From Acinetobacter colistiniresistens (lineage in GTDB: Bacteria; Pseudomonadota; Gammaproteobacteria; Pseudomonadales; Moraxellaceae), in assembly GCF_000413935.1 (NCBI RefSeq), contig NZ_KE340378.1:216627-280626 (forward strand): a DNA stretch of 64,000 bases, written 5' to 3'. A program made the translations under genes and the position numbers. Below are positions 43,327 through 51,756 of the stretch, one piece after another. Numbering within the stretch: the first letter of the stretch is position 1; each line of letters opens with the position of its first letter. A model generated the notes under the pieces. It did not search any database. It worked only from the letters and a program-made list of their open reading frames with translations, and had not been told where the DNA came from.

Positions 43327-44559
43327 TTAGAACAATACGCGAACGCGGATCGTGCCTTCAACGTGGTTCAAGGTATCAAGCGCTTCTTGAGAAGCAGATG
43401 CGTCAACATCCATTACCAAGTAACCGATATCACCTTTAGTCATTAACGACTGACCAGAGATATTGATGCCTTGTTCAGCGAACAAGGTGTTGATCTTCGA
43501 TAATACACCTGGAACGTTTTTGTGGATGTGAAGCAAACGGTGCTGACCATCAGAAAGCGGTAATGCGATTTCTGGGAAGTTCACCGCAGAAAGGGTCATC
43601 CCTTTGTCTGAATAAGCAACGAATTTTTCAGCCACTTCCAAACCGATGTTCGCTTGCGCTTCCATGGTCGAGCCACCCACGTGCGGGGTTAAGATCACGT
43701 TGTCTAAACCACGAAGTGGAGACAAGAATTCTTCACCATTGGCTTTTGGTTCTTTCGGGAATACGTCAACTGCGGCACCCGCGATGTGACCAGATTTGAT
43801 CGCATCGGCTAAATCTTCGATCACCACACAAGTACCACGTGCTGCGTTCAAGAAAATTGAGCCTTTTTTCATTTTCGCGAATTGTTCTTTTTTGAAGAAG
43901 TTGCGCGTAGATGGTACGTCTGGAACATGTAGAGTCACCACATCCGCAGTTTCTAATAGTTCATCTAAAGAGCCCACTTGACGTGCATTACCCAATGGCA
44001 ATTTAGTCACGGCATCAAAATAGATGACTTTCATACCCAAGCTTTCTGCCAATACAGAAAGTTGTGAACCGATCGAGCCATAACCGACGATACCTAAAGT
44101 CTTACCACGAGTTTCAAACGAACCCACCGCAGCTTTATTCCAACCGCCCGCATGGGTATCTTTCGATTTTTCAGGTACACGACGAAGTAACAAAATGGTT
44201 TCAGCAAGAACCAATTCTGCAACCGAACGTGTATTTGAATACGGTGCGTTGAAAACAGGGATACCACGAGACATCGCCGCTTTTAAATCGACTTGGTTGG
44301 TACCAATACAGAAACAGCCAACCGCGATCAATTTGTTCGCAGCTGCAAAGATTTCTTCAGTCAATTGAGTACGGGAACGAATACCGATGAAGTGCGCGTC
44401 TTTAACCGCTTCTTTCAAAGCGTCGCCTTCAAGCGCAGTTTTGTGGTAGTCGATGTTGGTATAACCCGCTGCATTTAAGGTATCGATGGCATTTTGATGC
44501 ACACCTTCTAACAGAAGGAAACGGATTTTGTCTTTAGGTAGTGATAGATGTTGGCTCAT
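43327..44559 (-). CDS. serA: D-3-phosphoglycerate dehydrogenase
   Basis: 410 residues from ATG 44559 (GGAG upstream; MSQHLSLPKDKIRFLLLEG). The Rossmann NAD site is GIVGYGSIGSQLS (about 158), the catalytic Arg is in NAARGTC, Glu in DVFPKEP and His in LTPHVGGST; a C-terminal ACT domain (HKNVPGVLSKINTLF on) gives serine feedback inhibition. First step of serine synthesis; many such enzymes also reduce 2-oxoglutarate to D-2-hydroxyglutarate. The divergent neighbour at 44907 looks like the flavoenzyme that re-oxidises that product. Confidence 0.94.
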   Translation of the reverse strand: MSQHLSLPKDKIRFLLLEGVHQNAIDTLNAAGYTNIDYHKTALEGDALKEAVKDAHFIGIRSRTQLTEEIFAAANKLIAVGCFCIGTNQVDLKAAMSRGIPVFNAPYSNTRSVAELVLAETILLLRRVPEKSKDTHAGGWNKAAVGSFETRGKTLGIVGYGSIGSQLSVLAESLGMKVIYFDAVTKLPLGNARQVGSLDELLETADVVTLHVPDVPSTRNFFKKEQFAKMKKGSIFLNAARGTCVVIEDLADAIKSGHIAGAAVDVFPKEPKANGEEFLSPLRGLDNVILTPHVGGSTMEAQANIGLEVAEKFVAYSDKGMTLSAVNFPEIALPLSDGQHRLLHIHKNVPGVLSKINTLFAEQGINISGQSLMTKGDIGYLVMDVDASASQEALDTLNHVEGTIRVRVLF

Positions 44560-44906
44560 TACGGCTCCGCTACAAAGGCCAAAATTTAGTTGCAGTACTA
44601 TAGCATAGAGCTTTGAGATATAAATATTTGGTTTAAAATTCCCGCAGCAGAATTGCTGAGAATTTTTCAGTGAGTGCTGAATTTTACTGGTTAAACACAT
44701 TTTGTTATTACAGTATCTTTATCCTAAGCTTTATCCCATGCCTGCTTCTATGTAAAATGCAGAGATCTGATAGTCAAATCTGAAAACATCAGGTTTGCGC
44801 TGTTCTGCCGAGTTTCTATATGTTGAATACAGTATTTTAAGATATTGAAAAATATTATGTTGTTATTCAAATGCTCTATCTTTACTTCTTGCTAGGCCTG
44901 TAAACG
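44560..44906. other. serA / FAD-oxidase divergent promoter region
   Basis: 347 bp without a credible ORF, AT-rich; must hold the divergent promoters of both genes. I recognise no operator. Confidence 0.6.
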
Positions 44907-46316
44907 ATGAATGCTTCAGTCGCTTTAACACCTGAGTTATTGACCCAATTAACGGCAATTGTGGGTGAAAACCGAATTAAAACCGATGCCGACAGTTTAG
45001 AAAATTGGGGACGAGATCATACTAAACATTTTGATCCGAACCCATCAGTCATCGTTTTCCCTTCAAGCACTGAACAAGTGCAGGCCATTGTTAAACTTGC
45101 CAATCAATTTCATGTCGCGATTACCCCATCGGGCGGTCGTACTGGCCTTTCAGCGGGTGCAGTAGCCGCCAATGGCGAGATCGTGATTAGCTTTGACAAG
45201 ATGAATCAGATTCTTGAGTTCTTCCCCGCAGATCGTATGGTACGTGTGCAAGCGGGTGTGGTGACTGAGCAATTACAGAATTATGCCGAACAACAAGGCA
45301 TGTACTATCCAGTCGATTTTGCTTCAGCAGGTTCAAGCCAGATTGGCGGCAATATTGGTACCAATGCCGGCGGCATTAAAGTCATCAAATATGGTATGAC
45401 CCGTAACTGGGTGCTTGGTTTAACCGTGGTGACAGGCAAAGGCGATGTACTACGTTTAAACAAAGGCATGATTAAGAATGCGACCGGTTATTCGCTTCAG
45501 CACTTGTTTATTGGTGGTGAAGGCACATTGGGTCTCGTGACCGAAGCTGAAATTAAGCTTGAGCGTCAGCCGCAGAACCTACAGGTTCTGGTTCTAGGGG
45601 TGCCTGATTTTGATGCGGTGATGCCTGTACTGCATGCGTTCCAGAAAGATATCGACTTAACTGCATTTGAGTTCTTTGGTGAGCTTGCGATGCAAAAAGT
45701 ACTTGATCGTGGTCATGTACAACGCCCATTCGAAACGCAATGCCCATTCTATGTATTGCTTGAGTTTGAAGCACCATATGAGCCGATTGTCGACAAGGCA
45801 ATGCAGATTTTTGAGCACTGTATGGAACAAGGTTGGGTGCTTGATGGTGTGATGAGCCAGAGCCTTGATCAAGTGGAAAGCTTATGGCGTTTACGCGAAG
45901 ATATTTCTGAATCAATCGCGCCGTTTATTCCATATAAAAATGATATTTCAGTATTAATTACTCATGTGCCTGCATTTATCCGTGAGATTGATGCCATTGT
46001 TCAAGATAATTATCCTGACTTTGAAATCTGCTGGTTTGGTCATATTGGTGACGGTAACTTGCACTTAAATATTCTCAAACCTGAAAATTTGACCAAAGAT
46101 GAATTCTTTGCCAAGTGTCAGGTGGTGAATAAATATGTGTTTGAAACCGTGAAAAAATATGATGGTTCGATCTCAGCCGAGCATGGTGTCGGTATGACTA
46201 AGAAGCCATATTTGGAATATTCGCGTTCGCCTGAAGAAATTGAATATATGAAAGCATTGAAATTGGCGTTTGACCCGAATGGGATTATGAACCCAGGTAA
46301 ATTATTTGATCTTTAA
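44907..46316 (+). CDS. FAD-binding D-2-hydroxyacid dehydrogenase (D2HGDH-like)
   Basis: 469 residues. An N-terminal PCMH-type FAD domain (ITPSGGRTGLSAGAV about 72-86, GGNIGTNAGGIKVIKYG about 146-162, GGEGTLGLVTEAEI about 205) is followed by the FAD-oxidase_C domain with the metal-site motifs HIGDGNLHLNIL and SAEHGVGMTK, and NPGKLFDL at the end. The family includes GlcD, D-lactate and D-2-hydroxyglutarate dehydrogenases. Being divergent from serA favours D-2-hydroxyglutarate, which SerA makes while regenerating NAD; electrons would pass to ETF or quinone. Substrate is inferred. Confidence 0.85.
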   Translation: MNASVALTPELLTQLTAIVGENRIKTDADSLENWGRDHTKHFDPNPSVIVFPSSTEQVQAIVKLANQFHVAITPSGGRTGLSAGAVAANGEIVISFDKMNQILEFFPADRMVRVQAGVVTEQLQNYAEQQGMYYPVDFASAGSSQIGGNIGTNAGGIKVIKYGMTRNWVLGLTVVTGKGDVLRLNKGMIKNATGYSLQHLFIGGEGTLGLVTEAEIKLERQPQNLQVLVLGVPDFDAVMPVLHAFQKDIDLTAFEFFGELAMQKVLDRGHVQRPFETQCPFYVLLEFEAPYEPIVDKAMQIFEHCMEQGWVLDGVMSQSLDQVESLWRLREDISESIAPFIPYKNDISVLITHVPAFIREIDAIVQDNYPDFEICWFGHIGDGNLHLNILKPENLTKDEFFAKCQVVNKYVFETVKKYDGSISAEHGVGMTKKPYLEYSRSPEEIEYMKALKLAFDPNGIMNPGKLFDL

Positions 46317-46344
46317 TGCTTGATTAAATAAAAGAAGTTCTGCT

Positions 46345-46372
46345 AAAAGCGTATCGTAAGATGCGCTTTTTT
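46345..46372 (+). terminator. terminator after the FAD-oxidase gene
   Basis: AAAAGCGTATC / GATGCGCTTTT with one G-U pair, a GTAA loop and trailing T run. Confidence 0.8.
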
Positions 46373-46383
46373 ATAAAACTAAT

Positions 46384-46686
46384 ATGAAAACTCAAGCTTA
46401 TATCTATCTAGAGAGTGATCAAGTATATGGAGACTATATTGATCATTATTATAATCAGCATAATATAAAGTGTATGTGTATTATGCTGAGAGTAAAAATT
46501 TCGGATCTATTTTATTCCTGTTCCTTCGTATTTGCAGACTTCTCTTCCTGGATATTGGGAGAGCTTATTCATTGCGAGGTAAACTTTCTTTGTTATGATG
46601 GAGGCTTAAATTTATTCAAGAATTATGAGCTCTATAATTTAAAAAGTGAACAAATAGGCCTCATCTATTTTAGTAGTTTTTTATAG
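46384..46686 (+). CDS. doubtful 100-aa ORF
   Basis: Reading frame of 100 residues, rich in Tyr, Phe, Leu and Ile, starting just behind a terminator without a ribosome binding site. No family recognised. The surrounding 489 bp (46317-46805) are otherwise empty, so it may be a remnant or an orphan gene. Confidence 0.25.
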   Translation: MKTQAYIYLESDQVYGDYIDHYYNQHNIKCMCIMLRVKISDLFYSCSFVFADFSSWILGELIHCEVNFLCYDGGLNLFKNYELYNLKSEQIGLIYFSSFL

Positions 46687-46805
46687 GATAATAGGTTTAA
46701 TCTCTTAAAAATTATTTTTTCGTTGCATAAATTAAGGCTAAAAAATCAAATGGATGTGGGTACAAATAATGAAATCCTCATCTTGAGCGAATCTTAGAGA
46801 AAAAT

Positions 46806-47570
46806 ATGAATATCCATCAAGAAATCGAAAAACTGTTCCAACAACGTCAAGACATCCCATTATTTTATATCGAAAGTGGTAGCCGTTTATGGGGCATGGC
46901 CAGTCCAGATAGTGACTATGATGTGCGTGGTTTTCACCTCCCGAGTAAAGACCAATATTTTGATTATAAAAAATATCGTGATCTGATTGAGATTATGGAT
47001 GGGGACTTTGACTTTGTTTCTTATGACTTGGATAAAATGTTTGGGTTATTGGCAAAAAGTAACCCCACTGTTTTGGAGTGGGTCAGAGCACATATTGTGT
47101 ATTTTAATGCCTTTCCTGAATGGCAGAATTTTCGTGATGGATTGCTGGAGCAAATCGATTATAGCGCCTTGTATCACCACTATTTATCGTTGGCAAAAGG
47201 TGGCATGAAAGTGATGCAAACCGCGGATAATTTTACTTATAAGAAAGTGTTTTATTCAATTCGTGGATTGATGTCGGCTGAGTTGGCAACTCAGGAACAG
47301 ATGCCTGAATTACTGATTACCGATCTGTTTGCACAAGTCGATGCGAATGATCCATTACGGCATTGGGCAGAAGATTATCTGGAAATTAAAAAGCAGCAGA
47401 AAGAGAAGGCGCAATTGCCTGAAGCAAAACAAGCCGCAATTCTTAATTTATTGGAAAGCAAGATTGAGCAGTTGGCCACCAAGTTGATGCAGAAGGTGGA
47501 TCGGCGTGCCAGTTTGGAAGCTTATTTAACGGATTATAGCCGTCATTTAAAACAGCATTACTATCAGTAA
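46806..47570 (+). CDS. YcgL/RlaP-type nucleotidyltransferase
   Basis: 254 residues. The polymerase-beta fold nucleotidyltransferase signature is at residues 25-41: GSRLWGMASPDSDYDVR, that is GS followed by the DxD metal pair, with a third acidic strand at FDFVSYDLDK. The following helical part (ALYHHYLSLAKGG, KKVFYSIRGLMSAEL) matches the predicted nucleotidyltransferase family PF10127 (YcgL, including RlaP of RNA-repair loci). It would transfer a nucleotide to an RNA, protein or small molecule; no ligase partner is adjacent, so the target is open. Confidence 0.8.
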   Translation: MNIHQEIEKLFQQRQDIPLFYIESGSRLWGMASPDSDYDVRGFHLPSKDQYFDYKKYRDLIEIMDGDFDFVSYDLDKMFGLLAKSNPTVLEWVRAHIVYFNAFPEWQNFRDGLLEQIDYSALYHHYLSLAKGGMKVMQTADNFTYKKVFYSIRGLMSAELATQEQMPELLITDLFAQVDANDPLRHWAEDYLEIKKQQKEKAQLPEAKQAAILNLLESKIEQLATKLMQKVDRRASLEAYLTDYSRHLKQHYYQ

Positions 47571-47655
47571 AACAATGCGCTTACTTAACACCTGAGTCGA
47601 CTTAAATATTCCATGATTTCATATTTTGCCGGACTCAGATGTAGGGTGTTATCTG

Positions 47656-47970
47656 TTAAATCCCGCTGTTTAGAATACGAATTTTCACATCGGCAACGTG
47701 GTCTTTGGTCGCTTCAAAATGTTGCTGCATATGGGCAGTTTGCATATGCGCTGCTAAATGAGCGGTACTTTGCCATTTCTCTAACATGATAATCGTATTC
47801 TCATCAGTGGTCTGCATCTCAATCGCAGGAAGATGATCAATCAATGGCTCATAGCCATGACAGCCATCTTCTGCAAGCACGGTTGGAATAATCTTTTCAA
47901 AGGCATCTAAAACTGCTTGGCGATGTTCAGCACCTGCATGGGTATGAATTTCAGCAATAATAGTTAGCAT
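47656..47970 (-). CDS. ABM-domain quinol monooxygenase (YgiN-like)
   Basis: 104 residues, one ferredoxin-like ABM domain (LTIIAEIHTHAGAEHRQAVL, then GCHGYEPLID and IIMLEKWQSTAHLAAHMQT). It is 13 bp downstream of an MdaB-type quinone reductase, the same pairing as mdaB-ygiN in E. coli, where the two proteins form a quinone redox couple. Probably acts on menadiol-like quinols in the cytosol. Confidence 0.82.
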   Translation of the reverse strand: MLTIIAEIHTHAGAEHRQAVLDAFEKIIPTVLAEDGCHGYEPLIDHLPAIEMQTTDENTIIMLEKWQSTAHLAAHMQTAHMQQHFEATKDHVADVKIRILNSGI

Positions 47971-47983
47971 GATATTTTCTCAC

Positions 47984-48574
47984 TTAATGGCTTGTGGTAA
48001 ACAGCTGATCTAAATGCGCTTTGTACGCTTCGATATAACTTGGCACATTGGGCACCTTGATTACATCATTGACGATAAAGGTCGGCAGTGAGTCCATACC
48101 CAAGAATTGATTGGCTTTATGGAAAGGTAAATAAACGCCATCCACGCCAACGCCGTGGAAGAACTGGTCTGGATCGGTAAAGGCTTCCATCGGTGCATTC
48201 CAAGTTAAAGACAACATATATTTTTTACCTTGGATTAGGCCACCCGAACCATATTTTTTAGAGGCATCTGCACGACTACGGCCATCACTGGCATAAAGTG
48301 AACCATGGCCAATGGTGAAGATATCATCGATGTATTTTTTCATGGTCCACGGTGCACCCATCCACCAACCTGGCATTTGGTAAATCACCACATCTGCCCA
48401 CAAGTATTTGGCTATTTCGGCTTGGATGCCATAGTCACTGTCGGTACGTGTCACTTGTACCTGATGACCTAAGGCAGTTAAATGTGCTTGAGAGAATTCG
48501 GTCAGCGTGTCATTCAATTCACCATTCGAATGTGCAAACTGTTTGGCACCATTAATAATTAAAATATTGCTCAT
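47984..48574 (-). CDS. mdaB: NADPH quinone reductase
   Basis: 196 residues from ATG 48574 (MSNILIINGAKQF). Flavodoxin-like fold: the FMN/FAD phosphate loop near the N-terminus, VVIYQMPGWWMGAPWTMKKY (the family signature, about 67-86), and SLTWNAPMEAF. It reduces quinones by two electrons with NADPH, limiting semiquinone stress. It is cotranscribed with the YgiN-like monooxygenase. Confidence 0.9.
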   Translation of the reverse strand: MSNILIINGAKQFAHSNGELNDTLTEFSQAHLTALGHQVQVTRTDSDYGIQAEIAKYLWADVVIYQMPGWWMGAPWTMKKYIDDIFTIGHGSLYASDGRSRADASKKYGSGGLIQGKKYMLSLTWNAPMEAFTDPDQFFHGVGVDGVYLPFHKANQFLGMDSLPTFIVNDVIKVPNVPSYIEAYKAHLDQLFTTSH

Positions 48575-48686
48575 GCGATTACTCAAAAATAAATCTCTAA
48601 AAACTGGAACGCATTTTAGGAAATCTATTCATGAGTAAAAATGCATAAATGAGCAAAATACTATTGATAAAAAATCAATAATTGGA

Positions 48687-49562
48687 CTATTCAGCTTTGG
48701 ATTTTTTAGCTTTATACCAACGACGAATGCCCCATAAAATTGCAATCGCAAGATACAGTGGCCATAACATCACTAACCAAATGAGGGTTTCTCTAAAGCC
48801 ATAGAGTCCTACTTTGATGGCTTCCCAAATCCGACTGAATAGCGGATCACTGTCCAAGGTGGCAATACGATTGATATTAAGATCATGGGATTTACGCACT
48901 TGTGATTGCTGGAAAAACTCCAGTCGAATGGTGCTATAAGCCAAACGGTCTTTGACTTCTAAATTGGTAAGTTGCTGCAGCTGATTGTTCACTGCATTGG
49001 ATCCGCTATTACTTTGATTGGCGGTATTGAGTTTTTCTTCAAGCAATTTTAATTCATAACGCTTGGCTTCATAGCTTTGGGTATTAAAGTTCAGCATGAG
49101 TGGCAATAAATTATTTAAGAATGCTGTTACTTCTGCATTGGGAATACGAACCGTGAGTTGTACGGTGGGGGTGATCTTTTCATAGATATCGACACTGCCA
49201 TCAATACGATCACGTTCAGATCGGTCACTGACTTGATAATTAATCTGCTTCTCTTCGATGTAACCATTGTATTGCAATAACTGCTGTTCCAGTGCTGATG
49301 TGGTTTTTAACACATCCTTCACTTCAAATTGCAATTGTGCGCTTTTGACCAATTGACGATTCTGTTCCAAAGCACTTTGTTGGTTACTGGCCAGTTGCTC
49401 TGGATTTTGAACCGCATTGTCGTGAACGGCTTGACTGTCTGCCGCGGCAGTTTCAGTTGCCATCGCGGCTTCACTGGCAGGGCCTTCCTCTTTTTTCGAG
49501 CAACCTAAGGCGGTGCTTCCGAGGATTAAAATAATCGTTAATTTCTTTGCTAAATCTGACAT
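48687..49562 (-). CDS. DUF4349 lipoprotein
   Basis: 291 residues. Lipoprotein signal with lipobox STALGC (Cys21), an Ala/Glu-rich linker, then the DUF4349 core (LVKSAQLQFEVKDV about 72, YIEEKQINY, TVQLTVRIPNAEV) with a coiled-coil segment (YELKLLEEKLN) and a C-terminal membrane helix (about 255-277) ending in a basic tail. It should be anchored in the envelope at both ends. Family function is unknown; it stands alone. Confidence 0.82.
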   Translation of the reverse strand: MSDLAKKLTIILILGSTALGCSKKEEGPASEAAMATETAAADSQAVHDNAVQNPEQLASNQQSALEQNRQLVKSAQLQFEVKDVLKTTSALEQQLLQYNGYIEEKQINYQVSDRSERDRIDGSVDIYEKITPTVQLTVRIPNAEVTAFLNNLLPLMLNFNTQSYEAKRYELKLLEEKLNTANQSNSGSNAVNNQLQQLTNLEVKDRLAYSTIRLEFFQQSQVRKSHDLNINRIATLDSDPLFSRIWEAIKVGLYGFRETLIWLVMLWPLYLAIAILWGIRRWYKAKKSKAE

Positions 49563-49742
49563 ATCGGCATGTCCAAACTAAGGTGATTTTGATGTTATAA
49601 ACTGTGTTTTTCTAATCATTTGTTATGATCATTATCTTTGATGATGACAACAAATTTAATGCACGCCATATACATTTTGTTGCGTGGCAAGTCTGTTTTG
49701 CATAGTAGCATAAATGAGCTAAATGGATTGGATGGGTACAAA

Positions 49743-50114
49743 ATGTATAAAGTTTGCATGGTTTTAGGTTGCAGCTTATTTTTGGCTGCATGTAATCAAC
49801 CTACGGTGCAGTCCCAGCAGCAAGCGGAGCTGCAAAAAAGTACAGCCATGCATGCCGTGTTGTTGGATCAGCCCAATCTGTTTCATCAAGACAGCAATTT
49901 AAAAATTGATCAACAGTTTAATCGTGCAGAAAATCCAACCGATGCACAGATTATGGTTGAGCAAACACAGCTCGACGATTCTGTTAGGGCAATACGGACT
50001 GAATATCAGCTAAAACGCGATCAAGATAGCTGGAAAGTGGTGAATAAGAAGCAGAGTTATCAATGTGCCAGAGGGCAGAATACTCAAACTTTCCAATTTG
50101 AGTTATGTCCATAA
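49743..50114 (+). CDS. small putative lipoprotein
   Basis: 123 residues from ATG 49743: MYKVCMVLGCSLFLAAC has a lipobox (LAAC, Cys17) and lipoprotein signal. The mature part is Gln-rich and contains EYQLKRDQDSWKVVNKKQSY and two cysteines near the end (QCARG ... ELCP). An upstream in-frame ATG at 49638 would bury the signal sequence, so the shorter start is chosen. No family recognised; similar small lipoproteins with a WKVV(N)KK segment occur in Acinetobacter. Confidence 0.7.
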   Translation: MYKVCMVLGCSLFLAACNQPTVQSQQQAELQKSTAMHAVLLDQPNLFHQDSNLKIDQQFNRAENPTDAQIMVEQTQLDDSVRAIRTEYQLKRDQDSWKVVNKKQSYQCARGQNTQTFQFELCP

Positions 50115-50472
50115 TTTTGTGCATTATTAAACAATGGATAAAAGATCAGCAAAATTGTGGATAACTTTTCGGTTATACACAATGCTGAATTGGCGTGATG
50201 GGTTGTTTAAATTGCGGTCATTTTGAAAAAGTGCTACAGTTGCGCGTGGCAATTTAGCCAAACGGTAAAATATTTACCAATCTCACGTAAATAAATTGTT
50301 TTTCCTTATATACACCCAGTGAATACGGTGTTTTCACATTTATCACATGCTGGCTCACAGCATGGAATCAAAATTTAATTTAAATCTAAACCATAACATC
50401 TTGTGGTGATGGGCCTATTTTTCTTGTTGAAACATGGGACGAACCTGAGTTGGTTATTTTTGTGAATAAAAC
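50115..50472. other. intergenic region upstream of craA with DnaA boxes
   Basis: 358 bp, no ORF. TGTGGATAA (50156-50164, consensus DnaA box on the minus strand) and TTATACACA (50173-50181, one mismatch) lie 8 bp apart in opposite orientation. The rest should hold the craA promoter. Confidence 0.5.
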
Positions 50473-51711
50473 ATGATGACGAATAATCAGAACATGACGT
50501 TAAACCGTATAACGCTCATGTTTCCTTTAGCTTTGGTGCTATTCGAATTTTCAGTCTATATCGGTAATGACTTGATTCAGCCTGCGATGTTGTCGATTAC
50601 AGAACAATTTTCTGTGAGTGCAACGTGGGCACCCTCGTCAATGTCATTTTATTTATTAGGTGGTGCCAGTGTGGCATGGCTACTTGGACCGCTTTCAGAT
50701 CGTCTTGGGCGTAAAAAAGTATTATTGGTTGGTGTGGCATTTTTTACCCTTTGCTGCCTACTGATTTTACTGACCCATAATATTGAACAGTTCCTGACAC
50801 TGCGTTTCTTACAAGGGATGGGGTTGAGCGTCATTTCTGCGGTGGGTTATGCCGCAATTCAAGAAAGCTTTGAAGAACGTGATGCCATTAAGGTCATGGC
50901 ACTGATGGCAAATATTTCCTTGTTGGCACCTTTACTTGGCCCTGTACTGGGTGCATTTCTGATTGATTATGTGTCATGGCATTGGGGCTTTGTTGCCATT
51001 GCTGTCGTATCCTTTATCAGTTGGTTTGGTTTAAAGAAATTTATGCCATCAATGCAGGAAAGCCGAAAGCAACCCAAACAGCCTTTTAGTCATATTTTTG
51101 ATGACTTTAAAAAGGTATTTAGCAATAGCCGTTTCTTGGGTTTAAGTATTGCTTTACCGTTGGTGGGGATGCCATTGATGTTATGGATTGCCTTATCACC
51201 GATTATTTTGGTCGATGAGCTGAAATTGAGCAGTGTGCAATATGGCTTGGCGCAGTTCCCTGTGTTCTTTGGCTTGATTGCAGGCAATATCATCCTGATC
51301 AAGATCATTGATCGTTTCCCTCTTGGTAAAACCATTCTGTTTGGTTTGCCGATTATGTTTTTGGGTACGGTCTTCTTGCTGTTGGGCGTGATCTGGCAGG
51401 CTTATCTGGTGCCTTGTCTGTTGATTGGCATGACTATAGTAAGCTTGGGCGAGGGGATTAGTTTCTCGGTGATGTACCGCTTTGCCTTGATGTCATCTGA
51501 AGTGTCCAAAGGAACAGTCGCAGCGGCAGTCTCGATGTTGATGATGGTCAGTTATTTTGTCGTGATTGAATTGGTTCGGGTGCTGTATACCCATTTCCAT
51601 ATCTGGGCGTTTGCTTTAGCCAGTCTGGTTCTGATCGTATTCTGGTTTAGCTCTCCACGCCATGCTTTGAAACAGCATATGCTGGCGCGTCAGCAAGACG
51701 GGCTGAATTAA
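50473..51711 (+). CDS. craA: MFS multidrug/chloramphenicol efflux pump (MdfA type)
   Basis: 412 residues, 12 predicted membrane helices. MFS motif A is GPLSDRLGRKKVLL (about 72-85), and motif C is LAPLLGPVLGAFL (about 153). The TM1 segment LFEFSVYIGNDLIQP carries acidic Glu25 and Asp33, which correspond to the proton/substrate acids of MdfA and CraA. The sequence closely follows my recollection of A. baumannii CraA, which exports chloramphenicol and other phenicols in exchange for protons. It is convergent with the YccS-like gene. Confidence 0.9.
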   Translation: MMTNNQNMTLNRITLMFPLALVLFEFSVYIGNDLIQPAMLSITEQFSVSATWAPSSMSFYLLGGASVAWLLGPLSDRLGRKKVLLVGVAFFTLCCLLILLTHNIEQFLTLRFLQGMGLSVISAVGYAAIQESFEERDAIKVMALMANISLLAPLLGPVLGAFLIDYVSWHWGFVAIAVVSFISWFGLKKFMPSMQESRKQPKQPFSHIFDDFKKVFSNSRFLGLSIALPLVGMPLMLWIALSPIILVDELKLSSVQYGLAQFPVFFGLIAGNIILIKIIDRFPLGKTILFGLPIMFLGTVFLLLGVIWQAYLVPCLLIGMTIVSLGEGISFSVMYRFALMSSEVSKGTVAAAVSMLMMVSYFVVIELVRVLYTHFHIWAFALASLVLIVFWFSSPRHALKQHMLARQQDGLN

Positions 51712-51726
51712 TTTTGGTTTCCATTG

Positions 51727-51756
51727 ACTGCTCACTTAATTTCTAAGCTGAGCAGT
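51727..51756 (+). terminator. terminator of craA
   Basis: ACTGCTCA / TGAGCAGT arms with a 14-nt loop, followed by a T-rich run; it overlaps the 3' end of the convergent yccS-like gene. Confidence 0.6.

Noticed and set aside
45553..45915. 120-residue ORF antisense to the FAD-oxidase gene
   Set aside because: Lies wholly inside a conserved enzyme gene; no start signals.
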